From Opitutaceae bacterium (GTDB lineage: Bacteria > Verrucomicrobiota > Verrucomicrobiia > Opitutales > Opitutaceae), in the NCBI GenBank assembly GCA_005792355.1, contig SXSC01000062.1, forward strand, positions 1 to 37,059: a stretch of DNA of 37,059 bases. The letters are read 5' to 3'. Below are positions 24,540-33,400 of the stretch, in pieces. Made by a program: the position numbers and the translations under genes. Each line of letters opens with the position of its first letter. Within the stretch, counting starts at the first letter, position 1. Under the pieces are notes generated by a model. It ran no database searches, was not told the origin of the DNA, and saw nothing but the letters and a program-made list of their open reading frames with translations.

Positions 24540-27500
24540 TCAAAAGGTCGTCTTGAGCCCGCAGGTCCACTGCGCGCCGTAGTTCGTGCGCGAGCGGAAC
24601 TGCGCGTGGTCCGGCGTGCTCGGCCCGGCAATCTCGATGTCGATCGGTTCGTCCGTAAAATTGGAGAGATTCATGAAGGCCGACCAGCTCCGGTAGAAAC
24701 GGACCTCCGCACTCAGATCGAAAATCATGCGCTTCGATCCCCAGGTGTAGGTGCCAGGCCCGATGCTTCGACCGGTGGCGACGATGCTCTGGCGGGCGCG
24801 ACCGGAGTAGTTCCAGTTGGCGCGGACGTTGTAGCGCGGGCGCGTAAGACTCACGCCCCAGTTGTAGGTGCGAGGGATGTAGCCGGCGAAACTGCCCGAG
24901 TCGTCGCCGGTGAGCGTCTGCGCGCCGAGGTTGCCGAACACCTGCACGCCGCGCGCCCAGTTGGGCAGAAACGTGAGCACCTGCTTGTAGTTCACGTCCA
25001 CGCCGCTCATTTTCACCGGAGTCGTGAGGTTGTATTGCGTCGCGACATCGTAACCGCCGTAGGTGGCGGCATCGAGCGAGTAGAGGGCGAGAAACTCGGC
25101 GCCCGGGGTGAACACGGTCGAACCGAAGAAATCCTTGATCTTGCGCTGATACGCGCTGACGGAAATCAGGCCGACGCGCTCGAAGTAATACTCCAGCGAA
25201 AACTTCAAGGACTTCGCGGTCCACGCCTTGACGCCGATGTTGTTCACCGCGGTGCGGTTCGTCGGCGCTGCCGGCTGACTGAGGTCGGGCAGCGTCAGTC
25301 CGCCGGCGTATTGGTTGTAGTCGGGCCGGCCGACGGACCAGTAGTAGCCGGCCCGGGCGATCAGATTCTCGCGGAGGTTGTAGGTCGCGTTAAGGCTCGG
25401 AAACCAGCGGAGGTATTCCTTCTCCGCTTGGAGACCACGGTCGAGGTTGGTGAGCCGCACCGCGGCGACCGGATCGGCGGTGACGGGCAGCGGCCGGCCA
25501 TTGGGGCCGAGGATGAACCTCCCCGCGGCATCGCGCTGGAAGTTGCGGGTCGCGTCAATGCGCGGACCCTCGCCCCTGGCGTTGGTCTGCTCAACGCGGA
25601 AGCCGCCCACGAGCTTCAGCCGGCGGTCGAGGAAATGCGTGTCGCCGCGCAGGTAGCCGGCGCTCACCAACTCCTGGGCGTATTTGGCGGCGTTCACCGT
25701 CGCCGTGTGCGTGGTCGCGTCGTTGGTCGTGAAATAGCCCGGCGTCGCACGCTGGATCGCGAAGAGCTTCTGGTTGTTCATCACGTCCATGCGCGGAAAT
25801 CCGAACGGCGGCGTGCGCTGTGAAAAACTGGGATCGAGCACGACGGAGGCGTTGTCGTCGCCGCTGGCCCCACGGCCGTCGGCGCCGACGAAGGTGTAGG
25901 TCGGGTTGAAGGTGCGCGTGTCGAAACGCTCGTCGCGCAGATCGAAGCCGGCCTTGATCGTCACGGGCACGCGCTCGAAGAAATCGCGACGGAGATTCGC
26001 GAACGCCGTGCGCTTGTAGGTCTGGGCCTTGAGCAGCACGCCGGTCGCCGTGGTGAGGCCGTAGGTGGCGAGGTTGAACGGATCGATCGGTGCGCCGGTG
26101 GTGCCGTCGGTCGTCGTGATGCGCCCGGGGCGCAGGTAGTTGATGTCGTCGAAGGCGATCGTGACGTTGGTGCGCTGGGCGTTGGCGGCGCTGAACGCGC
26201 CCCGGTCGAGGTTCTGATTGAAGCGCCCGGAGCGCGAAAGCCCGGCGGAGGCTTCAGCCTTCCACACCGGGCCGAGATGGCGGTAAGTGAGCGCGGGCGT
26301 GATGACGGGGCCGCCGAGCTTGGTGTAGTTGTTCACGAGCTGGAGATTGCCGGCGCCGGGATTGCCGCGCGTGGAGCGCGTCGTGAAGTTGCCGGGTGCG
26401 ACCCCCGTGACCGTGAAGTTCACCTGCCGCTGGTAGGCCTGCGCGTCGGAATAGCCGTAGAGCGCGGAGAAGGAGAGCCGGTCGCGCGGGCCCAGCTTGA
26501 AGTCCAGCGTGCCGCCCAGCGTGATGCGCTTCGAGAAGACCGGGCGGTCGCGAAATTGATAGACGGTGAGGTAGGGTTTGTCGGGCGTCGTGTCGGGCAG
26601 CGTCGTGCCGTTGGTCGCGACGCCGGCTCCGGCCCAGGCATTCTGCGAGAAATCGGCCGCGGTGTAGAGGGCCGAGGCGCTGCCGGAGATCGTGAAGCCA
26701 AAGCGGTCGTTGACCGGCACGATGGCGGAAAAATCGGAGCCGGGATGGACCTTCCGCGCGGGCTCGTGCAGCGGGCCCGGCGTGCGGCGAAAGTCCCGGG
26801 CGTTGTCGCGCATCATCAGCGAGACGTTGAAATTCACGACCGGCTTGGAGCGCTCGAAGGCGCTCAGCGGAACCATGTTCACCGCGCCGGCCAGGGCGGC
26901 ACCGCTCGTCTCCGGCGTCGGCGTGTAAACCACCTCGAGGCGGGAAAAATTATTGATGGACGATTGCTGCATCCCGGTGAAGCGGTTCAAGCCCGAGGCG
27001 GAATTGGCGAGACTGATGCCGCCGACGGTGATCGGGACGTTGCGCGGCGGAGCCCCGTGCAACGACACCTGATAGGCGTCGCCAAACCCGCCGCGCGCGA
27101 TCGAGATCCCCGGCACCGACTTGAGCACCTCGCCCACCCCGCCGTCGGCGACGGGACCGAATTCGTTGGCGACGACGACGTTCATCGTGTTCGGCGCAAA
27201 GCGCTGCGTGTTGATCGCGATGGCGGCACCGTCCATCTGCTTCGAGTTCTCCACGACAAACTTTTCCAACTTGATCCTGGAGTCGCCCGGGGGCCGCGCG
27301 CCGAGGTAGGAGAGCTCGAAATTCCGGCGGGTCGCAGCGCCGGCGGCGACCGTGAGCGTCTGCGACTGCGGCGCCACGCCCGTGCGAAATGCCGTCACCT
27401 TGGCGGAGCCGACCGGAACGTTGGCCAGGCGAAACTCCCCGGCCGAATCGGTGAAAGTCTCGAGCGCCATGCCCTCGACCGTGATGCGCACGAACTCCAA

Positions 27501-27686
27501 ATATTCGCCCGTGCCGGGATTGAACACCCGGCCCTCAATCATGCCCACGCCGGCGGTTGGCCTGGCGGCGGCGGGGGACTCGGCGGCGGCGGTGTGAGTG
27601 GCGGCCAACAGTGATGGCAGAATGAAAACGGCCGGAGCGGAGCAGAGCCGGAGGATGCGGCGGGGTAGTGAGTGACCGATGGGCAT
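24540..27686 (-). CDS. TonB-dependent receptor with N-terminal carboxypeptidase-like regulatory domain
   Basis: 1048 residues. After a signal peptide (APAVFILPSLLAATHTAAAE), residues about 48-128 form a CarboxypepD_reg-like beta-sandwich (GMIEGRVFNPGTGEYLEFVR, FTDSAGEFRLANVPVG). A TonB-box-like IKLEKFVVEN follows, then the plug (PNTMNVVVANEFGPVADGGV, EVLKSVPGISIARGG) and a barrel ending WTCGLKTTF. This is the long receptor type used for oligosaccharides. No SusD is nearby. The cycloisomerase-like gene follows 39 bp downstream. The leader (27687-27826) holds a TCGCCG/CGGCGA dyad but no clear promoter. Confidence 0.95.
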   Translation of the reverse strand: MPIGHSLPRRILRLCSAPAVFILPSLLAATHTAAAESPAAARPTAGVGMIEGRVFNPGTGEYLEFVRITVEGMALETFTDSAGEFRLANVPVGSAKVTAFRTGVAPQSQTLTVAAGAATRRNFELSYLGARPPGDSRIKLEKFVVENSKQMDGAAIAINTQRFAPNTMNVVVANEFGPVADGGVGEVLKSVPGISIARGGFGDAYQVSLHGAPPRNVPITVGGISLANSASGLNRFTGMQQSSINNFSRLEVVYTPTPETSGAALAGAVNMVPLSAFERSKPVVNFNVSLMMRDNARDFRRTPGPLHEPARKVHPGSDFSAIVPVNDRFGFTISGSASALYTAADFSQNAWAGAGVATNGTTLPDTTPDKPYLTVYQFRDRPVFSKRITLGGTLDFKLGPRDRLSFSALYGYSDAQAYQRQVNFTVTGVAPGNFTTRSTRGNPGAGNLQLVNNYTKLGGPVITPALTYRHLGPVWKAEASAGLSRSGRFNQNLDRGAFSAANAQRTNVTIAFDDINYLRPGRITTTDGTTGAPIDPFNLATYGLTTATGVLLKAQTYKRTAFANLRRDFFERVPVTIKAGFDLRDERFDTRTFNPTYTFVGADGRGASGDDNASVVLDPSFSQRTPPFGFPRMDVMNNQKLFAIQRATPGYFTTNDATTHTATVNAAKYAQELVSAGYLRGDTHFLDRRLKLVGGFRVEQTNARGEGPRIDATRNFQRDAAGRFILGPNGRPLPVTADPVAAVRLTNLDRGLQAEKEYLRWFPSLNATYNLRENLIARAGYYWSVGRPDYNQYAGGLTLPDLSQPAAPTNRTAVNNIGVKAWTAKSLKFSLEYYFERVGLISVSAYQRKIKDFFGSTVFTPGAEFLALYSLDAATYGGYDVATQYNLTTPVKMSGVDVNYKQVLTFLPNWARGVQVFGNLGAQTLTGDDSGSFAGYIPRTYNWGVSLTRPRYNVRANWNYSGRARQSIVATGRSIGPGTYTWGSKRMIFDLSAEVRFYRSWSAFMNLSNFTDEPIDIEIAGPSTPDHAQFRSRTNYGAQWTCGLKTTF

Positions 27687-28091
27687 GGCGTGGGGAGGGG
27701 GAGGGAAAGACGTACACCTGAAGAAACGGAACTCTTGATCGCCGGGATCGGCGAAAAATGGGGCAGGGCTTTACTCTCAACCCCGTTTGAACGGCTGAAG
27801 CAACCGAAGAACCGAATGCCTGTTTTGTGACCGGGCCGCCATTCCCGCGAATCGGAGTATGCCCTCATCGGGAGCTGCCATCGGCAATGGCGGAGGCGAT
27901 CGGATGCCCCCGTCGGACGCCGATGCGCACGAACTCACCACACCTCCGCCGGGACTTCGCCATCGCCCTTGTGCCCGCCGGCACCACCGCCTACTACTTC
28001 AACCTCGCTGTCAGCGGCTTGTCCCTTAGCTCGGTGTCTCAGTCGATCGCCACTCCCGCTCCAAACCCATGATCCCCTCTTTCCACGTCAC
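27687..28091. other. 405-bp divergent gap with a gene fossil
   Basis: Lies between the divergent receptor and multidomain genes. The left half is receptor leader; the right half holds the esterase C-terminal fragment at 27952-28072. No operator dyad stands out beyond the one noted for the receptor. Confidence 0.55.
27952..28072 (+). pseudogene. C-terminal fragment of a second esterase copy
   Basis: The plus frame reads DFAIALVPAGTTAYYFNLAV then SGLSLSS. It aligns with the C-terminus of the esterase at 22011-23285 (AIATAAVPAGTTAFYFNLDA, AGLTLSS), and the DNA is also similar. Nothing of the rest of the esterase is recognisable upstream. It is probably the leftover 3' end of a deleted paralogue that once preceded the multidomain gene. 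Confidence 0.7.
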
Positions 28092-31000
28092 ATGACCATC
28101 CGAATCATCGCCTTCACCCTCATTGCCGCCATCGGGCTCGCCACCTCGGGCCACGCCGAGCCTGCACTCGTCTACGAAGGCACGGCCGGTCCCGGCAAGG
28201 GCAAGCACATCGTCTTCCTTTCCGGCGATCATGAGTATCGCTCGGAAGAGACGCTGCCCGCGCTGGCCCGCGTGCTCGCGAAACACCACGGCTTCAAGTG
28301 CACCGTGCTGTTCAACGTCGATGCGAAGACCGGCGTGATCGTCCCCGGCAACTCCAACTCACCGGGTCTCGAGGCGCTCGCCACCGCCGATCTCGCCGTG
28401 GTTTTCCTGCGCTTCCAGAATTTCCCGGCGGAGCAGATGAAACACGTCGCGGCGTATCTGGAGCGCGGCGGTCCGGTGATCGGGCTCCGCACCGCGACGC
28501 ACGCGTTCCAGATTCCCGCCACCGGTGAGTTCAAAAAATACTCCTGGAACTACAAAGGCGACGACTACGTCGGCGGCTTCGGGCATCAGGTGCTCGGTCA
28601 GTCTTGGGTCGGCCACTACGGCAAGAATCACACGCAAGGCACCCGCATCGACATCATCGCCTCGGCCGCCAGCCATCCCATTTTGCGCGGCGTAAAAGAA
28701 ATCTGGGCGCACGAGGGCGGTTACGTGGGCAAGCCCACCGACGGCGAGATTCTCACCATGGCCCAGCCGCTCAACGGCATGACGCGCGAGTCGCCCGCCG
28801 ATGCCACCAAGCCGCCCATGCCCTCCGAGTGGACGCGCACCTACAAGAGCGCGTCCGGCAAAGTCGGCCGCGTCTTCACCACCCTCTACGGCGTCCCCGA
28901 GAATCTCCTCAACGACGGCTACCGTCGCATGATGGTGAATGCGACGTTCTGGGCCATGGGCCTCGAGTCCGCGATCAAGCCCGACCTCAACGTCGCGCTC
29001 GTCGGTCCCTACCGGCCGAGCACGTATGGCAACAATCGCTACATCGCTTCCATCAAACCGTCTGCCTACGCGGGTTTCGACAGTCCCATCCCCGCGCCGG
29101 GATCGCCCCCGCCTGCGAATGCCAAGGCGAAAGCGAAGCAAGCGGTGAACGCCAAGGCCGAGCCCGCAGCCGGATCCGCCCCCGCGCTCGCGCCCGTCCC
29201 CGTCACCCAGCCCATGCCTGAAGTCAAACCCGAGACCCAGCCCGCCGCGCAGCCCGAGGTCGCCACCAAGCAGGCGACAAGAAAGCAGGCCCGCGCCACG
29301 CAGCCGGCGAAAAAAGTCGACGCGCCGCACAGCATGAAGACTGAGCCGGCCACCGCGCACGCCACGCGTCCGCAGGTCGTCGCACCGCCGGGCAAGGGCG
29401 AGCGCGTCGTGCTCATCGGCAACGGTCTCGCCGAGCGCGATGTCTACTATCATCGCATCGAGACGGAGCTCGCCCTGCGTTACCCGGAGCACGCGCTGTT
29501 TTTCCGCAATCTGGGCCATGTCGGCGACACCCCCGGTTTCCGGCCGCATCCGTCGCGGGCGTCGCAGTGGGCGTTTCCCGGCGCTGAGAAATTCCATCCC
29601 GGGCTCAACGTCCACAAGGGCCAGGGTTTCTTCCCCACGCCCGACCAATGGCTCACGCACCTGCGGGCCGACACCATTGTCGCATTTTTCGGCTACAACG
29701 AATCCTTCGATGGTCCGACCAAGGTCGCGAACTTTGAGGCCGAGTTGGACGCCTGGGTGCTGCACACCTTGGGCAAGGCCTACAACGGTCAGGCCGCACC
29801 GCGCGTCGTGCTCGTGTCGCCGATCGCCTACGAAAACCAATCCACCAAGCGCGATCTGCCCGACGGCGTGAAGGAAAACGTCAACCTCGCGCTCTACACC
29901 AAGGCGATCGCCGCCGTCGCGAAGAAACACGGGCTCACCTTCATCGATCTCTTCAGCCCGACGCAGGCGCTCTACCGGCGGGCCCGCGAGCCGCTCACCA
30001 CCGGTGGCTTCATTCCGAACGACGAGGGCTACCAACACGTCGCCACGCTGCTCGCGACCGGCCTTTACGGCGGGCAGGCCCGCGTCTCGCGGGCCGATCC
30101 GGCGCTCGTGCATGGCGCCGTGAAGCAGAAGGATTATTTTTGGAACAACGACTACAACCTCGTCAACGGCGTGCATGCCTACGGCCGGCGCTACGGACCC
30201 TACGGCCCGCAAAATTATCCCGACGAAGTTAAAAAGACCCGCGAGATGACCGCCCTCCGCGACACCGTCATCCACGAGGTCGCTAGCGCGAAGAAGACCG
30301 ATCTCACCGTCGATGACAGCCAGACGCACGCCCTGCCGCCCGTGCCCACGAATTACACGCCAAGCGTCAAGAACGGCACCACGCAGATTCTCCCCGCTGA
30401 AGAAGGCGTCGCGGCGCTCACCGTTCCCGAGGGCTACAAGGTCGAGCTCTTCGCGAGCGAGAAAGAGTTCCCGAATCTGGCGAATCCGATGCAGCTCTCC
30501 TTCGACAACCGTGGCCGGCTCTGGGTCGCCGTCATGCCCGCCTATCCGGCCTATCGTCCGGGAGACGCCCTGCCCAACGACAAGATTCTCATCTACGAGG
30601 ACACCGATGGCGACGGCAAGGCCGACAAGGAAACCGTCTTTGCGGACAAGCTCTACCTGCCCATCGGCTTCGAATTCGCGCCCGAGGGCGTCTACGTTTC
30701 GCAAGAACCGAATCTCGTCCTCCTGCGCGATACCAATGGCGACGACAAGGCCGACCGCTCCGAGATCATCCTCGGCGGCTTCGACACGCATGACACGCAC
30801 CACGCCATCAGCGCCTACACCGCCGACCCCAGCGGGGCGTTCATGTTGTGCGAAGGAATCTTTCTCCATTCCAACGTCGAGACCCCCTACGGCCCCGTGC
30901 GCTGCGTGGACGGCGGCTTTTTCCGCTACAGCCCGCAGCGCGGGATGTTGGAGCGCACGATCCAGATGCAGATCCCGAATCCCTGGGGCTACGTCTTCGA

Positions 31001-32441
31001 CCGGTGGGGGCAGGATTTCTTCCTCTTCACCTCCGGCACGACCATGAACTGGTCCTTGCCGATGCAGGTGAAGCCCACCTTTGGCAGCAAGACCCCCGCG
31101 ACCGTCGATCTCATTCCCGCCGCCGAAAAAGTGCGCCCCACGTCCGGGCTCGAAATTATTTCCTCCCGGCACTTCCCCGACGAGGTCCAGGGCGACATCA
31201 TCCTCGCCAACGCCATCGGTTTCCTCGGCATCAAGCAGCATCAGATCGAGGACGACGGCACCGGCTGGAAAACCACGTTCCGCCAGAACCTGCTCACGAG
31301 CACCGACCGCAACTTCCGGCCCGTCGATCTCGAGTTCGCCCCCGACGGCTCCCTCTACGTCATCGATTGGCACAACATCCTCATCGGCCACATGCAGCAC
31401 AACGCCCGCGATCCGATGCGCGACCACAACCACGGGCGCATCTACCGCATCACGTATCCGAGCCGGCCGCTCGTGAAACCCGCGCAAATCGCCGGAGCCA
31501 GCATGGACACCTTGCTCAACAACCTGAAGGAGCCCGAGAGCCGCACCCGCTATCGCGCCCGCCGCGAAATCCGGAGTCATCCCGTCGCCAAGGTTCTGCC
31601 CGCCGTGAAAAAATGGGCCGCCGCGCAGACCGACACCCACGCGAAGCTCGAAGCCCTCTGGGTCACCTGGGGCATGAACGCCGTGGACGAGCCCTTGCTG
31701 CGCGAGCTGCTCGCCTCTTCGGACTTCCACGCCCGCGCCGCCGCCGTCCGCGTGCTGCGTTACAACACCCACCGCATCGCCGATCATGCCGCGCTATTGG
31801 AAAAAGCCGCCGCCGATGAGCACGGCCGCGTGCGCCTCGAGTCGGTCGTCGCCGCCTCGTGGTTGCCCAATGTGTCGGCCGCGAAAAAAATCGTCGCCAC
31901 CGGGGCGAGCCAGCCCCTCGACATTTGGAGCCAGGCCGTCGTGAAGACCGCCGCCGACCGCCTCGCCGGCGTCGCCGAGGTCGAGAAGCCCGAGCATCCG
32001 CAGCTCACCGCGCCCCTTCACCTCAACACCGCAGGCCAGGAGCAATACCTCGCCGGCCAGCAAATTTTTCTCCGCGAAGGCCACTGCGTCACCTGCCACC
32101 AGGCGGATGGCAAGGGCCTCGACCCCGCGTTCCCCTCCATCGCGGGCAGTCCGTGGGTCACGGAAGACAAGGAGCGCCTCATCAAGCTCACACTCTATGG
32201 CCTGATGGGACCGCTTGAGGTGAACGGGAAGAAATACGACGGCCAGGTGCCGATGACTCCCTTCGGCGGCATGTTGAACGACGAGGAAGTCGCGGCCGTG
32301 CTCACCTTCGTGCGCAACAGCTACGGCAACGACGCCGCGCCCATCTCGGCTGACGAAGTCCGGGACGTCCGCGCCCAAAATCCCGGCCGCACGATGCTCT
32401 ACAACACCGAGGAACTCCTCAAAGAGCATCCGCTGAATTAG
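28092..32441 (+). CDS. Five-part secreted fusion: ThuA / SGNH-like / PVC-type dehydrogenase / HEAT-like / cytochrome c
   Basis: 1449 residues from the ATG at 28092 with a signal peptide (IAFTLIAAIGLATSGHAE). Residues about 35-320 are a ThuA-like domain (KHIVFLSGDHEYRSEETLPA, WVGHYGKNHTQGTRIDI). A 100-residue Ala/Pro/Lys-rich linker follows. About 435-680 is SGNH-like (VVLIGNGLAERDVYYHRIE, RNLGHVGDT, FFGYNESF). From about 770 comes the Pirellula/Verrucomicrobia-type membrane-bound dehydrogenase propeller (VPEGYKVELFASEKEF, YEDTDGDGKADK, GHMQHNARDPMRDHNHGRIY). About 1140-1290 is helical, HEAT-like. The C-terminal cytochrome c has C1332-VTC-H1336 and a likely axial Met1388 (VPMTPFGG). It probably oxidises sugars in the periplasm and passes electrons to the haem. 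First of four same-strand genes. Confidence 0.9.
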   Translation: MTIRIIAFTLIAAIGLATSGHAEPALVYEGTAGPGKGKHIVFLSGDHEYRSEETLPALARVLAKHHGFKCTVLFNVDAKTGVIVPGNSNSPGLEALATADLAVVFLRFQNFPAEQMKHVAAYLERGGPVIGLRTATHAFQIPATGEFKKYSWNYKGDDYVGGFGHQVLGQSWVGHYGKNHTQGTRIDIIASAASHPILRGVKEIWAHEGGYVGKPTDGEILTMAQPLNGMTRESPADATKPPMPSEWTRTYKSASGKVGRVFTTLYGVPENLLNDGYRRMMVNATFWAMGLESAIKPDLNVALVGPYRPSTYGNNRYIASIKPSAYAGFDSPIPAPGSPPPANAKAKAKQAVNAKAEPAAGSAPALAPVPVTQPMPEVKPETQPAAQPEVATKQATRKQARATQPAKKVDAPHSMKTEPATAHATRPQVVAPPGKGERVVLIGNGLAERDVYYHRIETELALRYPEHALFFRNLGHVGDTPGFRPHPSRASQWAFPGAEKFHPGLNVHKGQGFFPTPDQWLTHLRADTIVAFFGYNESFDGPTKVANFEAELDAWVLHTLGKAYNGQAAPRVVLVSPIAYENQSTKRDLPDGVKENVNLALYTKAIAAVAKKHGLTFIDLFSPTQALYRRAREPLTTGGFIPNDEGYQHVATLLATGLYGGQARVSRADPALVHGAVKQKDYFWNNDYNLVNGVHAYGRRYGPYGPQNYPDEVKKTREMTALRDTVIHEVASAKKTDLTVDDSQTHALPPVPTNYTPSVKNGTTQILPAEEGVAALTVPEGYKVELFASEKEFPNLANPMQLSFDNRGRLWVAVMPAYPAYRPGDALPNDKILIYEDTDGDGKADKETVFADKLYLPIGFEFAPEGVYVSQEPNLVLLRDTNGDDKADRSEIILGGFDTHDTHHAISAYTADPSGAFMLCEGIFLHSNVETPYGPVRCVDGGFFRYSPQRGMLERTIQMQIPNPWGYVFDRWGQDFFLFTSGTTMNWSLPMQVKPTFGSKTPATVDLIPAAEKVRPTSGLEIISSRHFPDEVQGDIILANAIGFLGIKQHQIEDDGTGWKTTFRQNLLTSTDRNFRPVDLEFAPDGSLYVIDWHNILIGHMQHNARDPMRDHNHGRIYRITYPSRPLVKPAQIAGASMDTLLNNLKEPESRTRYRARREIRSHPVAKVLPAVKKWAAAQTDTHAKLEALWVTWGMNAVDEPLLRELLASSDFHARAAAVRVLRYNTHRIADHAALLEKAAADEHGRVRLESVVAASWLPNVSAAKKIVATGASQPLDIWSQAVVKTAADRLAGVAEVEKPEHPQLTAPLHLNTAGQEQYLAGQQIFLREGHCVTCHQADGKGLDPAFPSIAGSPWVTEDKERLIKLTLYGLMGPLEVNGKKYDGQVPMTPFGGMLNDEEVAAVLTFVRNSYGNDAAPISADEVRDVRAQNPGRTMLYNTEELLKEHPLN

Positions 32442-32494
32442 CGCCCCGGCGACGGTTGCGACCGCGAAACAGCACCCAAACTTCGTCCTCGGCC

Positions 32495-33376
32495 GTGAAA
32501 TCCTTTCGCTCATTCTTCGCCGGCCTGTTCCTGATTCTCGGCCTGGTCACGCCCGCTCTCGCGGCCACGCTCACCGGTGAGCCGAAGCCGGATCGTCTCA
32601 CGCCCTTCAAGACCGTCGGTGGAACCGAACTGAAACTGCACGTCTTTGAGCCCGCGGATCACAAGGCCACGGATCGCCGGGCCGCGATCGTGTTCTTTTT
32701 CGGCGGCGGCTGGAGCGGCGGTGACCCGAGGCAGTTTTATCAACAGGCCCGGTTCATGTCAGGTCAGGGCATGGTGGCCTTCTCCGCCGAATACCGCGTG
32801 AGGAGCCGAAACCAGACCACGCCGTTCGAAGCCGTGCAGGACGCCAAGTCGGCGATCCGCTGGGTGCGCGAGCACGCCGCCGCGTTGGGCATCGATCCCG
32901 ATCGCATCGTCGCCGCCGGCGGCTCGGCGGGCGGGCACCTCGCGGCCTGCACCGGCCTCGGCCTGGGCGGCGATCCAGCGGGCGAGAACCTCAAGGTTAG
33001 TTCCATCCCCAACGCGCTCGTCTTGTTCAATCCGGTGCTCGACACGACGGAGCAGGGCTACGGCGCGAAGAACTTTAAGCCGGCCCAGCAGACGGACCTG
33101 TCGCCTTGCCACCATGTGCGCAGGGGCCTCATGCCGACGATTATTTTTCACGGCACCGCTGACAAGACCGTGCCATTTGAAAATGCCGAGCGCTTTGCCC
33201 GCCTCCTGCGCGAGGCAGGCAACGCGTGCATGCTCGTGCCCTTTGCCGGGAAAGACCACGGCTTCTTCAACGGGAAGTTTTTCCGTCCCGCGAACACGGG
33301 CCTGGACTACGAACAAACGATGAAGGGCACGGTCGAGTTCCTCACGAGGCACGGCTACCTCGGCGACAAACGCTGA
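32495..33376 (+). CDS. Secreted acetyl-esterase-like alpha/beta hydrolase
   Basis: 293 residues from a GTG at 32495, which directly precedes the signal peptide (KSFRSFFAGLFLILGLVTPA); an upstream TTG at 32456 is less likely. IVFFFGGGWSGGD is the oxyanion-hole region (HGGG variant). AAGGSAGGHLA carries nucleophile S144. HGTADKTVPF gives the acid and GKDHGFF the histidine. It belongs to the BD-FAE/acetyl-esterase group that deacetylates hemicellulose or other polysaccharide fragments. Lies 53 bp after the fusion gene and 24 bp before a sulfatase gene on the same strand, so co-transcription is likely. Confidence 0.9.
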   Translation: MKSFRSFFAGLFLILGLVTPALAATLTGEPKPDRLTPFKTVGGTELKLHVFEPADHKATDRRAAIVFFFGGGWSGGDPRQFYQQARFMSGQGMVAFSAEYRVRSRNQTTPFEAVQDAKSAIRWVREHAAALGIDPDRIVAAGGSAGGHLAACTGLGLGGDPAGENLKVSSIPNALVLFNPVLDTTEQGYGAKNFKPAQQTDLSPCHHVRRGLMPTIIFHGTADKTVPFENAERFARLLREAGNACMLVPFAGKDHGFFNGKFFRPANTGLDYEQTMKGTVEFLTRHGYLGDKR

Positions 33377-33400
33377 GCCCGACGCGATCGAAAGAATCAA

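Noticed and set aside
23310..25823. An 837-codon plus-strand frame over the cycloisomerase and receptor genes
   Set aside because: Spans two real minus-strand genes and the gap between them; composition typical of an antisense shadow.
28359..31787. A 1142-codon open frame antisense to the fusion gene
   Set aside because: High-GC coding DNA often leaves an antisense frame open. Its translation is low-complexity (VGVV, RRGR, AVGG) with no domain, while the sense strand has clear domains.
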